A stretch of 64,000 nt of DNA from Nonomuraea jiangxiensis (GTDB taxonomy: Bacteria > Actinomycetota > Actinomycetes > Streptosporangiales > Streptosporangiaceae), in assembly GCF_900099965.1 (NCBI RefSeq), contig NZ_FNDJ01000029.1, forward strand, positions 65,990-129,989, in the 5' to 3' direction. Position numbers and translations under genes: made by a program. This document shows, piece by piece, positions 48,193 to 57,761 of this stretch; within the stretch, counting starts at the first letter, position 1; each line of letters opens with the position of its first letter. The notes under the pieces are model-generated. The model searched no databases, was not told the origin of the DNA, and worked only from the letters and a program-made list of their open reading frames with translations.

Positions 48193-50238
48193 ATGAGTGA
48201 CCACGTCATCGAAGAACTACTTGAACGCTCGCACCGCCTGGGCGCCGATGCCCGCAACACCAACTACGCGGGCGGCAACACCTCGGCCAAGGGCGCCGCG
48301 CCCGACCCGGTGACCGGCGAGGAGGTCGAGCTGCTGTGGGTCAAGGGCTCCGGCGGCGACCTCGGCACGCTCAAGCAGGCGGGCCTGGCCGTGCTGCGCC
48401 TGGACCGGCTGCGCGCGCTGGCGAACGTCTACCCGGGCGTGGACCGCGAAGACGAGATGGTCGCCGCGTTCGACTACTGCCTGCACGGCAGGGGCGGGGC
48501 CGCGCCGTCGATCGACACCGCCATGCACGGCCTGGTCGAGGCCGCCCACGTCGACCACCTGCACCCCGACGCCGGGATCGCCCTGGCCACCGCCGCCGAC
48601 GGCGAGGAGCTGACCAGGCGGGTGTTCGGCGACCGGGTGGTGTGGGTGCCGTGGCGGCGGCCCGGCTTCCAGCTCGGCCTGGACATCGCGGCCATCAAGG
48701 ACGCCCACCCCCAAGCGATCGGCTGCGTCCTCGGCGGCCACGGCATCACCGCCTGGGGCGCCACGTCGCAGGAGTGCGAGTCCCGCTCGCTGGAGATCAT
48801 CCGCACCGCGGAGGCGTACCTGAGCGAGCACGGCCGCCCGGACCCGTTCGGCGCCGTCGTCCACGAGACCCTGCCCGAGGCCGAGCGGCACGAGCGCGCG
48901 GCGACCCTCATGCCGCACATCCGCGGCCTGGCCGCCACCGACGTGCGGGTGGTCGGCCACTACACCGACAGCCCGGAGGTGCTGGACTTCGTCTCCCGCG
49001 CCGAGCACCCGCGGCTGGCGGCCCTGGGCACCTCCTGCCCTGACCACTTCCTGCGCACCAAGGTCGCGCCGCTGGTGCTGGACCTGCCGCCGGACGCGCC
49101 GCTGGAGCGGGCGGTCGAGCGGCTGCGCGAGCTGCACGCCGCCTACCGGGCCGACTACACCGCCTACTACGAGCGGCACGCCACTCCCGGCTCGCCGCCC
49201 ATGCGCGGCGCGGACCCGGCGATCGTGCTGGTGCCGGGCGTGGGCATGTTCTCGTTCGGCAAGGACAAGCAGACCGCCCGGGTGGCCGGCGAGTTCTACG
49301 TCAACGCGATCAACGTCATGCGCGGCGCCGAGTCCGTCTCCAGCTACGCGCCGATCCCGGAGTCGGAGAAGTTCCGCATCGAGTACTGGGAGCTGGAGGA
49401 GGCCAAGCTGCGCCGCCTGCCCAGGCCCAAGCCGCTGGCCACGCGGATCGCGCTGGTCACCGGCGGCGGCTCGGGCATCGGCGCGGCCACCGCCCGCCGG
49501 CTGGCCGCCGAGGGCGCATGCGTGATCGTCGCCGACCGCGACCTGGCCGCCGCGGAGAAGGTGGCCGCCGAACTCGGCGCGGCGGCACACCGGGTCTCCG
49601 ACGTCGCCGTGGCGGTCGGGGTGGACGTCACCTCGGAGGAGCAGGTCGTCGCAGCTGTACGCGCGGGCGTGCTGGCCTTCGGCGGCGTGGACCTCGTGGT
49701 CAACAACGCCGGCCTGTCACTGTCGCGGTCGCTGCTGGAGACGAGCCTGGCCGACTGGGACCTGCAGCACGACGTCATGGCCAGGGGCTCCTTCCTGGTC
49801 TCCAGGGAGACCGCCCGGGTCCTGATCGATCAGGGCCTGGGCGGCGACATCGTCTACATCGCCTCCAAGAACTCCGTCTTCGCCGGCCCGAACAACGTCG
49901 CCTACGGCGCCGCCAAGGCCGACCAGGCACACCAGGTCCGGTTGCTGGCGGCCGAGCTGGGCGGGCACGGCATCCGGGTGAACGGCATCAACCCCGACGG
50001 CGTCGTACGCGGCTCGGGCATCTTCGCCTCCGGCTGGGGCGCCAACCGCGCGGCCGTGTACGGGGTCGAGGAGGACAGGCTCGGCGAGTTCTACGCCCAG
50101 CGCACGCTGCTCAAGCGCGAGGTCCTGCCCGAGCACGTCGCGGCCGCGGTCTTCGCCCTCACCGGCGCCGACCTCTCCCTCACCACCGGGTTGCACGTCC
50201 CGGTGGACGCCGGCGTGGCCGCCGCCTTCCTGCGCTGA
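48193..50238 (+). CDS. rhaD: Bifunctional rhamnulose-1-phosphate aldolase / L-lactaldehyde dehydrogenase
   Basis: A 681-residue fusion, known as RhaEW in Bacillus. Residues ~1-400 form the class II aldolase domain (NTNYAGGNTSAKG, LWVKGSGGDLGTL, HLHPDAGIALA, GHGITAWG). Residues ~415-681 form a short-chain dehydrogenase (ALVTGGGSGIGAATARRLAAEGACVIVADRD, NNAGLSLS, YGAAKADQ). It splits rhamnulose-1-phosphate into DHAP and L-lactaldehyde and oxidises the latter to lactate. The ATG at 48193 starts 7 bases after rhaI; the open frame upstream overlaps rhaI and is not used. Confidence 0.95.
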   Translation: MSDHVIEELLERSHRLGADARNTNYAGGNTSAKGAAPDPVTGEEVELLWVKGSGGDLGTLKQAGLAVLRLDRLRALANVYPGVDREDEMVAAFDYCLHGRGGAAPSIDTAMHGLVEAAHVDHLHPDAGIALATAADGEELTRRVFGDRVVWVPWRRPGFQLGLDIAAIKDAHPQAIGCVLGGHGITAWGATSQECESRSLEIIRTAEAYLSEHGRPDPFGAVVHETLPEAERHERAATLMPHIRGLAATDVRVVGHYTDSPEVLDFVSRAEHPRLAALGTSCPDHFLRTKVAPLVLDLPPDAPLERAVERLRELHAAYRADYTAYYERHATPGSPPMRGADPAIVLVPGVGMFSFGKDKQTARVAGEFYVNAINVMRGAESVSSYAPIPESEKFRIEYWELEEAKLRRLPRPKPLATRIALVTGGGSGIGAATARRLAAEGACVIVADRDLAAAEKVAAELGAAAHRVSDVAVAVGVDVTSEEQVVAAVRAGVLAFGGVDLVVNNAGLSLSRSLLETSLADWDLQHDVMARGSFLVSRETARVLIDQGLGGDIVYIASKNSVFAGPNNVAYGAAKADQAHQVRLLAAELGGHGIRVNGINPDGVVRGSGIFASGWGANRAAVYGVEEDRLGEFYAQRTLLKREVLPEHVAAAVFALTGADLSLTTGLHVPVDAGVAAAFLR

Positions 50239-50272
50239 CGCCCGCCGGGCGCAGGCACCGAACGGCACAAAG

Positions 50273-50305
50273 GGCCGCCGCTCCCCGAAGACGGGGGCGG
50301 CGGCC
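50273..50305 (+). terminator. Terminator of the rhamnose operon
   Basis: A long GC-rich stem, GGCCGCCGC-T-CCCC against GGGG-G-CGGCGGCC, with a GAAGAC loop, 34 bases beyond the rhaD stop. Confidence 0.8.
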
Positions 50306-50429
50306 ATGTTCGTCTCCGGGGAACAGGGGGAAGGGAACCCACGATGTGGTCCGCCCGCCCGCCCTCCGCTTGCATATTCATCCTCTGGCGTGCATCATCT
50401 TGTCAGTGCAGCAAAACCATGAGGACATA

Positions 50430-50443
50430 TGCATGACTATGCA
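50430..50443. promoter_or_regulatory. ARG box upstream of argC
   Basis: TGCAT-GACT-ATGCA is a perfect 5-4-5 inverted repeat, the same geometry as the ArgR ARG box (TGAAT-N4-ATTCA in E. coli; TGCAT-type in actinomycetes as I recall). A second half-site, TTGCATATTCAT (50370-50381), lies 50 bases upstream, and a possible -35 TTGTCA is at 50400-50405. It overlaps the region directly before the argC ribosome site, so ArgR encoded in this operon should repress it. Confidence 0.65.
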
Positions 50444-50455
50444 GGAGGCCGCCGG

Positions 50456-51478
50456 ATGAGGGCAGCAGTCGCGGGAGCCAGCGGCTACGCGGGTGGGGAG
50501 CTGCTCCGCCTGCTGCTCGCTCACCCCGAGGTCGAGATCGGCACGCTCACCGCCGCCTCCAGCGCGGGCAGCCTCCTCGCCGCCCACCAGCCCCACCTCC
50601 CGCAACTGGCCGGTCGCCGCATCGAGGACACCACCGCCGAGGCGCTGGCCGGCCATGACGTGGTCTTCCTGGCGCTGCCGCACGGCCACTCGGCCGCGGT
50701 CGCCGCCCAGCTCGGCGAGGAGACCATCGTGGTCGACTGCGGCGCCGACCACCGCCTCGCCGATCCGGCCGCCTGGCAGGAGTTCTACGGCGGCGAGCAC
50801 GCCGGCACCTGGCCCTACGGCCTGCCCGAGCTGCCCGGCCAGCGCGAGATCCTGCGCCGGGCCACCCGCATCGCGGTCCCCGGCTGCTACCCCACCTCGG
50901 TCCTGCTCGCCCTGTCGCCCGCGTTCGCCGCCGGGCTGGCCGAGCCCGACGTGGTCGTGGTGGCCGCCAGCGGCACCAGCGGCGCCGGCCGCTCGCCCAA
51001 GCCCCACCTGCTCGGCAGCGAGGTCATGGGCTCCGTCAGCGCGTACGGCGTGGGCGGGGCACACCGGCACACCCCCGAGATGGAGCAGGGCCTGTCGGCC
51101 GTCGCCGGCGGCCCGGTGCGCGTGTCCTTCACCCCGACGCTGGCCCCGATGAGCCGCGGCATCCTCGCCACCTGCACCGCTCCCGCCACGCCCGGCGTCA
51201 CCAAGGAGTCGCTGCGGGCCGCCTACGAGGTGGCGCTGAAGGACGAGCCGTTCGTCCACCTGCTGCCCGAGGGCCTCTGGCCGGCCACCTCCATGACCTA
51301 CGGCGCCAACACCGCCGCCCTCCAGGTGACGCTCGACGAGCGGGTGGGCCGCCTCGTCGCCGTCATCGCCATCGACAACCTCACCAAGGGCACGGCCGGA
51401 GGCGCGATCCAGTGCGTGAACCTCGCCCTCGGCCTGCCGGAAGAGCTGGGTCTCCCCGTGACAGGAGTTGCTCCGTGA
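50456..51478 (+). CDS. argC: N-acetyl-gamma-glutamyl-phosphate reductase
   Basis: A 340-residue NADPH-dependent enzyme of arginine synthesis that reduces N-acetylglutamyl phosphate to the semialdehyde. MRAAVAGASGYAGGELLRLL is the Rossmann start, ALPHGHSA and DCGADHRL follow, and the catalytic Cys is in VPGCYPTSVLLAL. The ATG at 50456 has AGGAGG seven bases upstream (50443-50448). It is the first gene of argCJBDFR. Confidence 0.96.
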   Translation: MRAAVAGASGYAGGELLRLLLAHPEVEIGTLTAASSAGSLLAAHQPHLPQLAGRRIEDTTAEALAGHDVVFLALPHGHSAAVAAQLGEETIVVDCGADHRLADPAAWQEFYGGEHAGTWPYGLPELPGQREILRRATRIAVPGCYPTSVLLALSPAFAAGLAEPDVVVVAASGTSGAGRSPKPHLLGSEVMGSVSAYGVGGAHRHTPEMEQGLSAVAGGPVRVSFTPTLAPMSRGILATCTAPATPGVTKESLRAAYEVALKDEPFVHLLPEGLWPATSMTYGANTAALQVTLDERVGRLVAVIAIDNLTKGTAGGAIQCVNLALGLPEELGLPVTGVAP

Positions 51479-51545
51479 GAGAACGTACCCAACGCACCGG
51501 TAGGCAGGGGTTCCCGGCAGCCCCGCGGACGGCGAAGGAGGCGGC

Positions 51546-52697
51546 ATGAGCGTCACCGCCCCGCTCGGTTTCCGTGCCGCGGGAGTCGCGGCCGGGATCA
51601 AGTCCGGCGGCGCCCGCGACCTGGCCCTCGTCGTCAACGACGGGCCCAGCCGCGCCGCCGCGGGAGTCTTCACGGCCAACCGCGTGCAGGCCGCCCCCGT
51701 GCTCTGGTCGCGACAGGTCCTCGCGGGTGGCCGGGTGCGGGCGGTGGTGCTCAACTCCGGCGGCGCCAACGCCTGCACCGGCCCCGAGGGCTTCCAGGAC
51801 ACCCACGCCACCGCCGAGAAGGCCGCCGCGGTGCTGGCCGACTCCGCGGGCGAGATCGCGGTCTGCTCCACCGGACTGATCGGCGAGCGGCTGCCGATGG
51901 ACGCGCTGCTGTCCGGCGTCGAGACCGCCGCCACCCAGCTCTCCCGCGACGGTGGCCTGGCCGCCGCCGACGCCATCCGCACCACCGACACCGTCTCCAA
52001 GATCTCCTTCAGGCGGGCCTCCGGCTACATGGTGGGCGGCATGGCCAAGGGCGCCGGCATGCTCGCCCCCGCCCTGGCCACCATGCTCTGCGTGATCACC
52101 ACCGACGCCGACCTGACCAGCGAGGAGCTCGACGCCACGCTGCGCCGGGCCACGGCCACCACGTTCGACCGGCTCGACGCCGACGGCTGCATGTCCACCA
52201 ACGACACCGTGCTCCTGCTGGCCAGCGGCGCCTCCGGGGTGCGGCCTGACCTGGCGGAGTTCGAGCAGAAGGTCACGGAGGTCTGCGCCGACCTGGCCAG
52301 GCAGCTCCTGGTCGACGCCGAGGGCGCCACCAAGGCCATCGCCATCGAGGTGGTCGGCGCGGCCTCGGAGGACGACGCCGTCAAGGTCGGCCGTACGGTG
52401 TCGCGTTCCAACCTGCTCAAGTGCGCCATCCACGGCGAGGACCCCAACTGGGGCCGCGTCCTGGCCGCCGTCGGCACCACCGACGCCGTCTTCGAGCCCG
52501 ACCGGCTCAACGTCGCCATCAACGGCATCTGGATCTGCCGTGCCGGCGCGGTCGGCGACGACCGCGACAAGGTGGACATGCGCCCCAGGGACGTGACGAT
52601 CACCATCGACCTGTCGGCGGGCCCGTACACCGCGACCGTCCACACCACGGACCTGACCGCCGCCTACGTCCACGAGAACTCGGCGTACTCCTCATGA
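51546..52697 (+). CDS. argJ: Glutamate N-acetyltransferase / amino-acid acetyltransferase
   Basis: A 383-residue self-cleaving acetyltransferase. LVVNDGP, FTANRVQAAPVLW and VLNSGGANACTG are in the alpha half. Cleavage is expected at KGAGMLAPALATML before the nucleophilic Thr. GCMSTNDTV and IHGEDPNWGRVLAA lie in the beta half. AAGGAGG precedes the ATG by four bases. It transfers acetyl from N-acetylornithine to glutamate, making the pathway cyclic. Confidence 0.96.
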   Translation: MSVTAPLGFRAAGVAAGIKSGGARDLALVVNDGPSRAAAGVFTANRVQAAPVLWSRQVLAGGRVRAVVLNSGGANACTGPEGFQDTHATAEKAAAVLADSAGEIAVCSTGLIGERLPMDALLSGVETAATQLSRDGGLAAADAIRTTDTVSKISFRRASGYMVGGMAKGAGMLAPALATMLCVITTDADLTSEELDATLRRATATTFDRLDADGCMSTNDTVLLLASGASGVRPDLAEFEQKVTEVCADLARQLLVDAEGATKAIAIEVVGAASEDDAVKVGRTVSRSNLLKCAIHGEDPNWGRVLAAVGTTDAVFEPDRLNVAINGIWICRAGAVGDDRDKVDMRPRDVTITIDLSAGPYTATVHTTDLTAAYVHENSAYSS

Positions 52698-53566
52698 GGC
52701 TCACCACCGCCCATTCCAAGGCGGAGGCGCTGATCGAGGCGCTGCCCTGGCTGACCCGCTTCCACGGCGCGACCATCGTGATCAAATACGGCGGCAACGC
52801 CATGACCGACGAGGCCCTCAAGGAGGGCTTCGCCGAGGACGTCGTCTTCCTGCACCACGCGGGCCTGCGCCCGGTGGTCGTGCACGGCGGAGGCCCGCAG
52901 ATCAGCAGCGCGCTCGACCGGCTGGGCATCGAGTCCACGTTCACCGCCGGGCTGCGGGTCACCACGCCCGAGGCCATGCAGGTCGTCAGGATGGTCCTGG
53001 TCGGCCAGGTCAACCGCGACATCGTCGGCCTGGTCAACCGGCACGGCCCGTTCGCGGTCGGCATGTCCGGGGAGGACGCCCACCTGTTCACGGCCGTACG
53101 CAAGCACGCCATCGTGGACGGCGCGCCGGTCGACATCGGCCAGGTCGGCGAGATCATCAAGGTCGATCCCGGCGCGGTGCACGCCCTGCTCGACGACCGC
53201 CGCATCCCCGTCGTCTCCAGCGTCGCCAGGGGCGACGACGGCGAGATCTACAACGTCAACGCCGACACGGCCGCCGCCGCCCTGGCCGTGGCGCTCCAGG
53301 CGCAGAAGCTGATCGTCCTGACCGACGTCGAGGGCCTGTACGCCAACTGGCCCGACGACACCGACGTGATCCCCGAGCTCCGCGCCGACGAGCTGGAGAC
53401 CCTGATGCCGACGCTGTCGAGCGGCATGGTCCCCAAGATGGAGGCGTGCCTGACGGCCGTGCGGGGCGGCGTCCCGCAGGCCCACGTGCTCGACGGCCGC
53501 GTGTCCCATTCACTGCTGCTGGAAATCTTCACGAACGAGGGAATCGGAACGATGGTGATGCCCTGA
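52694..53566 (+). CDS. argB: Acetylglutamate kinase
   Basis: A 290-residue amino-acid kinase that phosphorylates N-acetylglutamate. IVIKYGGNAMTD is the nucleotide loop, VVVHGGGPQI binds the substrate, and LTDVEGLYANWPD and MVPKMEACLTAVRGGVPQAHVLDGRVSHSLLLEIFTNEGIGTMV are the C-terminal blocks. Arg residues in the N-terminal helix and VGMSGEDA suit the arginine-sensitive class. The ATG overlaps the argJ stop by ATGA. Confidence 0.96.
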   Translation: MRLTTAHSKAEALIEALPWLTRFHGATIVIKYGGNAMTDEALKEGFAEDVVFLHHAGLRPVVVHGGGPQISSALDRLGIESTFTAGLRVTTPEAMQVVRMVLVGQVNRDIVGLVNRHGPFAVGMSGEDAHLFTAVRKHAIVDGAPVDIGQVGEIIKVDPGAVHALLDDRRIPVVSSVARGDDGEIYNVNADTAAAALAVALQAQKLIVLTDVEGLYANWPDDTDVIPELRADELETLMPTLSSGMVPKMEACLTAVRGGVPQAHVLDGRVSHSLLLEIFTNEGIGTMVMP

Positions 53567-54732
53567 TGGACCTGTTTCAGAGGTTCGAAAAGGCCTTCAT
53601 GCCCAACTACGGCGTCCCCCCGGTCGCCCTGGCACGAGGCGAGGGCTCCCGCGTGTGGGACGTGGCGGGCAAGGAATATCTCGACTTCATCGCCGGCATC
53701 GCGACCAGCTCGCTCGGCCACGCCCACCCGGCCCTGGTCGAGGCCGTCTCCAAGCAGGTCTCCACGATCGCGCACACCAGCAACCTGTTCCTGCACGAGC
53801 CCGAGGTGCTGCTCACCGAGAAGCTCCTCGACCTGCTGAACGCCCCCGCCAAGGTCTTCCTCGCCAACTCCGGCACCGAGGCCAACGAGGCCGCCTACAA
53901 GCTCGCCGTCAAATACGGCCGCCGCGAGGGCCGCTCCTACTTCGTGGCCGCCGAGAACGGCTTCCACGGCCGGACCATCGGCGCCCTGTCCCTGACCGGC
54001 AAGCCGGCCATCCGCGACCAGTTCGGACCGTTCCCGATCGACGTGCGCTTCGTCCCGTACGGCGACGCCGACGCGCTCAAGGAGGCCGTGACCGGCGACT
54101 GCATCGCGGTGTTCCTGGAGCCCACGCAGGGCGAGGCGGGCGTGGTCCCGCCGCCGGAGGGCTACTTCGAGGCGGCCCGCGAGATCTGCGACTCGACCGG
54201 GGCGCTGCTGGTGGCCGACGAGATCCAGGCCGCCATCGGCCGTACCGGCCACTGGTTCGCCCACCAGGCAGACGGCGTCACGCCCGACATCCTGACCCTG
54301 GCCAAGGGGCTGGGCGGGGGGTTGCCGATCGGCGCGTGCGTCGGGTTCGGCGACGCGGGCACGCTGTTCGAGAAGGGCGACCACGGCTCGACGTTCGGCG
54401 GCAACCCGGTCTCGTGCGCCGCCGCCCTGGCCGTGCTGGACAACCTCGACCTCGACCACGTCAAGTCGGTCTCCGCGCGGCTGCGGGGTGGCCTGGAGGC
54501 CATCGGTCACCCGCTGCTGAAGGGGGTGCGCGGGCGCGGCCTGTGGCTGGCCACGGTGCTGACCGAGCCCCGCTCGGCCGAGGTGCAGCGGGCCGCCGCG
54601 GACGCCGGTTTCCTGGTCAACGCCCTCCAGCCGGACGCCGTACGCCTGGCGCCGCCGCTGATCGTGACGGCCGGCGAGGTGGACGCGTTCGTGACGGCGT
54701 TCCCGCGGATCCTGGAAGAGGCATCGAAGTGA
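53566..54732 (+). CDS. argD: Acetylornithine aminotransferase
   Basis: A 388-residue class III PLP aminotransferase. GKEYLDFIAGIATSSLGHAHP, FLANSGTEANEAAYKLA, FHGRTIGALS, LVADEIQAAIGRTG and the PLP lysine Lys247 in TLAKGLGGGLPIGA are all present. The ATG at 53566 shares one base with the argB stop (TGATG). Confidence 0.96.
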   Translation: MDLFQRFEKAFMPNYGVPPVALARGEGSRVWDVAGKEYLDFIAGIATSSLGHAHPALVEAVSKQVSTIAHTSNLFLHEPEVLLTEKLLDLLNAPAKVFLANSGTEANEAAYKLAVKYGRREGRSYFVAAENGFHGRTIGALSLTGKPAIRDQFGPFPIDVRFVPYGDADALKEAVTGDCIAVFLEPTQGEAGVVPPPEGYFEAAREICDSTGALLVADEIQAAIGRTGHWFAHQADGVTPDILTLAKGLGGGLPIGACVGFGDAGTLFEKGDHGSTFGGNPVSCAAALAVLDNLDLDHVKSVSARLRGGLEAIGHPLLKGVRGRGLWLATVLTEPRSAEVQRAAADAGFLVNALQPDAVRLAPPLIVTAGEVDAFVTAFPRILEEASK

Positions 54733-55661
54733 GCAATCCCGCCGCGGTCAGGCACTTCCTGCGGGATGACGACCTGACGCCCGCCGAGCAGGCGGAGGTC
54801 CTGGAGCTCGCCGCCGCGATGAAGCGCGACCGCTTCGGCTACCAGCCGTTCAAGGGCCCGAAGACGGTCGCGGTGCTGTTCGACAAGCCCTCGGCCCGCA
54901 CCCGGATCTCCTTCCACACCGGCATCGGCGAGCTGGGCGGCCTGCCGCTGGTGGTGGACAACCTCTCGGTCCTGATGGGCCGGGGCGAGCCCACCGCCGA
55001 CCTGGCCAGGGTGCTGGACCGCCAGGTCGCCGCCATCGTCTGGCGCACGACCGGCCAGGAGCTCATCGACGAGATGGCCGCGCACTCGCGCGTCCCGGTC
55101 GTCAACGCGCTCACCGACGAGTTCCACCCCTGCCAGATCCTCGCCGACCTGCAGACCGTCAGGGAGCGGCTGGGCGGGACCGCCGGGGTGACGCTCGCCT
55201 TCGTGGGCGACGGCGCCAACAACATGGCCCACTCCTACCTGCTCGGCGGCGCCACGGCGGGCATGCACGTGCGCATCGGCGCCCCGGCCGGCTACCAGCC
55301 GGACGCGGTCGTGCTCGACCAGGCCGCCGCCATCGCGGCCAAGGCAGGCGGCTCGGTGATCGCGCTGTCCGACCCGGCCGCCGCCGTCCAGGGCGCCCAC
55401 GTGATCGCCACCGACACGTGGGTGTCGATGGGCCAGGAGGGCAAGGAGCAGCGGGTGGCCGCGCTCATGCCGTACCAGGTCAACGCGGAGCTGCTGAAGA
55501 ACGCCGCGCCCGACGCGATCGTGCTGCACTGCCTGCCGGCCTACCGCGGATACGAGATCACCGAAGAGGTTCTCGAAGGTCCGCGAAGCGTGGTCTGGGA
55601 CCAGGCGGAAAACCGGCTGCACGCGCAGAAGGCGCTGCTGCACTGGTTGGTGACCCACTAG
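54729..55661 (+). CDS. argF: Ornithine carbamoyltransferase
   Basis: A 310-residue carbamoyltransferase that makes citrulline from ornithine. The carbamoyl phosphate loop is KPSARTRISF, WRTTGQ and FHPCQILADLQT follow, and ornithine is bound by HCLPAYRGYEI. The GTG start at 54729 overlaps the argD stop by GTGA. Confidence 0.96.
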   Translation: MSNPAAVRHFLRDDDLTPAEQAEVLELAAAMKRDRFGYQPFKGPKTVAVLFDKPSARTRISFHTGIGELGGLPLVVDNLSVLMGRGEPTADLARVLDRQVAAIVWRTTGQELIDEMAAHSRVPVVNALTDEFHPCQILADLQTVRERLGGTAGVTLAFVGDGANNMAHSYLLGGATAGMHVRIGAPAGYQPDAVVLDQAAAIAAKAGGSVIALSDPAAAVQGAHVIATDTWVSMGQEGKEQRVAALMPYQVNAELLKNAAPDAIVLHCLPAYRGYEITEEVLEGPRSVVWDQAENRLHAQKALLHWLVTH

Positions 55662-56174
55662 ATGACGATCCCGATGACCAAGGCCGCGCGGCAGGCGAAG
55701 ATCACCGACCTGCTGCAGCGGAAGGCCGTACGCTCCCAGCCCGAGCTGGCCAAACTGCTCGCCGAGAGCGGTGTCGAGGTCACCCAGGCCACGCTCTCAC
55801 GCGACCTGGACGAGTTGGGCGCGCTCAAGCTGCGGGCCGACGACGGCTCGCTGGTGTACGCGCTCCCGGGAGAGGGCGGCGGCCGGATCCCGCTCACCCG
55901 GGTGGGCACCGGCACCGGCGAGTCGCCGGCCGCCCGGCTGCACCGCATCGCGGAGGAACTGCTGGTCGGGGCCGAGGCGTCGGCCAACCTGGTCATCGTA
56001 CGGACCCCGCCGGGCGCCGCGCAGTTCCTGGCCTCGGCCATCGACCACGCCGACTGGGAGTCGATCCTCGGCACGGTGGCGGGCGACGACACGATCCTCG
56101 TCATCAGCCGCGACCCGGCGGGCGGGCCGGCCGTCGCGGAGGCGCTGCTGCGGGTGGCCGACAAGCGAAGCTAG
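55662..56174 (+). CDS. argR: Arginine repressor
   Basis: A 170-residue ArgR hexamer-forming regulator. The N-terminal winged helix (RQAKITDLLQRKAVRSQPELAKLLAESGVEVTQATLSRDLDELGALK) binds ARG boxes. The C-terminal domain has VIVRTPPGAAQFLASAIDHADWESILGTVAGDDTILVI, including the arginine-binding Asp residues. It starts on the base after the argF stop. It likely controls this operon through the box at 50430-50443. Confidence 0.95.
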   Translation: MTIPMTKAARQAKITDLLQRKAVRSQPELAKLLAESGVEVTQATLSRDLDELGALKLRADDGSLVYALPGEGGGRIPLTRVGTGTGESPAARLHRIAEELLVGAEASANLVIVRTPPGAAQFLASAIDHADWESILGTVAGDDTILVISRDPAGGPAVAEALLRVADKRS

Positions 56175-56345
56175 CGCCGCCTTCCGCACTTTCCGCGAAG
56201 ATCGCCGTGGCCAGGAACGCCAACCTGGGCCGGATGCACTATGGTCGCGCCGGGGCGCACAAAGCACCGGGGGACAGGCAGGGCACGATGCCGGCGAGCA
56301 CCGAAGCGGGCGCGACCATGGAAAAGGGACACGAAGGAGATGACG

Positions 56346-57761
56346 GTGAGTGATGGCAAGCCGATGCGGCTGTGGGGCGGGCGTTTCGAGGGTGGCCCGG
56401 CCGACGCGCTGACCCGGCTGTCGGTGAGCGTGCACTTCGACTGGCGGCTCGTGCCGTACGACCTGGCGGCGTCGAGGGCGCACGCCCGGGTGCTGCACAG
56501 GGCGGGGCTGCTGACCGAGGAGGAGCTCGGGCGTATGATCGGCGCGCTCGACGACCTGGAGCGCGCCTGCAAGGAGGGCCAGTTCCGGCCGACGGTCGCC
56601 GACGAGGACGTGCACACCGCGCTGGAGCGCGGCCTGCTGGAGCGGCTCGGCTCGCTGGGCGGCAAGCTCCGCGCCGGGCGCAGCCGCAACGACCAGATCG
56701 CCACCGACCTGCGCCTCTACCTGCGCGACCACGCCCGCACGGTCGTCTCGCGCCTGGTCGAGCTGGAGACGGCGCTGATGGCCCAGGCCGAGCAGCACGC
56801 CGAGACCGCCGCGCCCGGCATGACGCACCTGCAGCACGCCCAGCCGGTCTCGTTCGGCCACCAGCTGCTGGCGCACGTGCACGCCTTCACCCGCGACATC
56901 GACCGGCTCACCGACTGGGACAAGCGCGCCGCGATCTCGCCGCTCGGCTCGGGCGCCCTGGCCGGGTCCTCGCTGCCGCTCGACCCGCAGGCCGTGGCCG
57001 AGGAGCTCGGCTTCGCGGCCGCCGCGCCCAACTCGATGGACGCCGTCGCCGACCGCGACTTCGCGGCGGAGTTCCTGTTCGACGCGGCCATGATCGGCGT
57101 GCACCTGTCGCGGCTGGGCGAGGAGATCGTCCTGTGGGCCTCGCAGGAGTTCCGCTGGATCGAGATGGACGACGCCTACTCCACCGGCTCGTCGATCATG
57201 CCGCAGAAGAAGAACCCCGACGTGGCCGAGCTGGCCCGGGGCAAGGCCGGGCGGCTGATCGGCAACCTGATGTCGCTGCTGACCACGCTCAAGGGCCTGC
57301 CGCTGACCTACAACCGCGACCTGCAGGAGGACAAGGAGCCGGTGTTCGACGCGGTCGACACGCTGCTGCTGGTCCTGCCCGCGATGGCCGGCCTGGTCGC
57401 CACCATGCGGGTCAACACGGCCCGGCTGGAGGCGTCGGCGCCCGACGGCTTCGCGCTCGCCACCGACCTGGCCGAGCTGCTCGTCCGGCGCGGGGTGCCG
57501 TTCCGCGAGGCGCACGAGGCCGTCGGCCACCTCGTCGTGTGGTGCCAGGTCAACGACAAGGACCTGGGCGAGCTCGCCGACGACGAGCTGGTCAAGGTCT
57601 CGCCGCACCTGACCCCCGACGTCCGTGACGTGCTCAGCGTGCCGGGCGCCCTGGCCGCGCGCAAGGCCTACGGCGGCACCGCACCCGACCGCGTACGCGA
57701 CCAGCTCGCCGCCCTGCGGGAGACGGTCGACGCGCAGGCGGCATGGGCTGCGGGGAGCTGA
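56346..57761 (+). CDS. argH: Argininosuccinate lyase
   Basis: A 471-residue fumarase-superfamily enzyme, the last step of arginine synthesis. LWGGRFEGGPAD is the N-terminal signature, AGRSRNDQIATDLRLY and MTHLQHAQPVSFGHQLLAH follow, and GSSIMPQKKNPDVAEL is the superfamily loop with the catalytic Ser. AAGGAG (56334-56339) directly touches the ATG at 56340 but lies 6 bases from the GTG at 56346, so GTG is taken as the start. A 171-base gap separates it from argR, where argG would be expected; argG is not in this window. Confidence 0.95.
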   Translation: MSDGKPMRLWGGRFEGGPADALTRLSVSVHFDWRLVPYDLAASRAHARVLHRAGLLTEEELGRMIGALDDLERACKEGQFRPTVADEDVHTALERGLLERLGSLGGKLRAGRSRNDQIATDLRLYLRDHARTVVSRLVELETALMAQAEQHAETAAPGMTHLQHAQPVSFGHQLLAHVHAFTRDIDRLTDWDKRAAISPLGSGALAGSSLPLDPQAVAEELGFAAAAPNSMDAVADRDFAAEFLFDAAMIGVHLSRLGEEIVLWASQEFRWIEMDDAYSTGSSIMPQKKNPDVAELARGKAGRLIGNLMSLLTTLKGLPLTYNRDLQEDKEPVFDAVDTLLLVLPAMAGLVATMRVNTARLEASAPDGFALATDLAELLVRRGVPFREAHEAVGHLVVWCQVNDKDLGELADDELVKVSPHLTPDVRDVLSVPGALAARKAYGGTAPDRVRDQLAALRETVDAQAAWAAGS

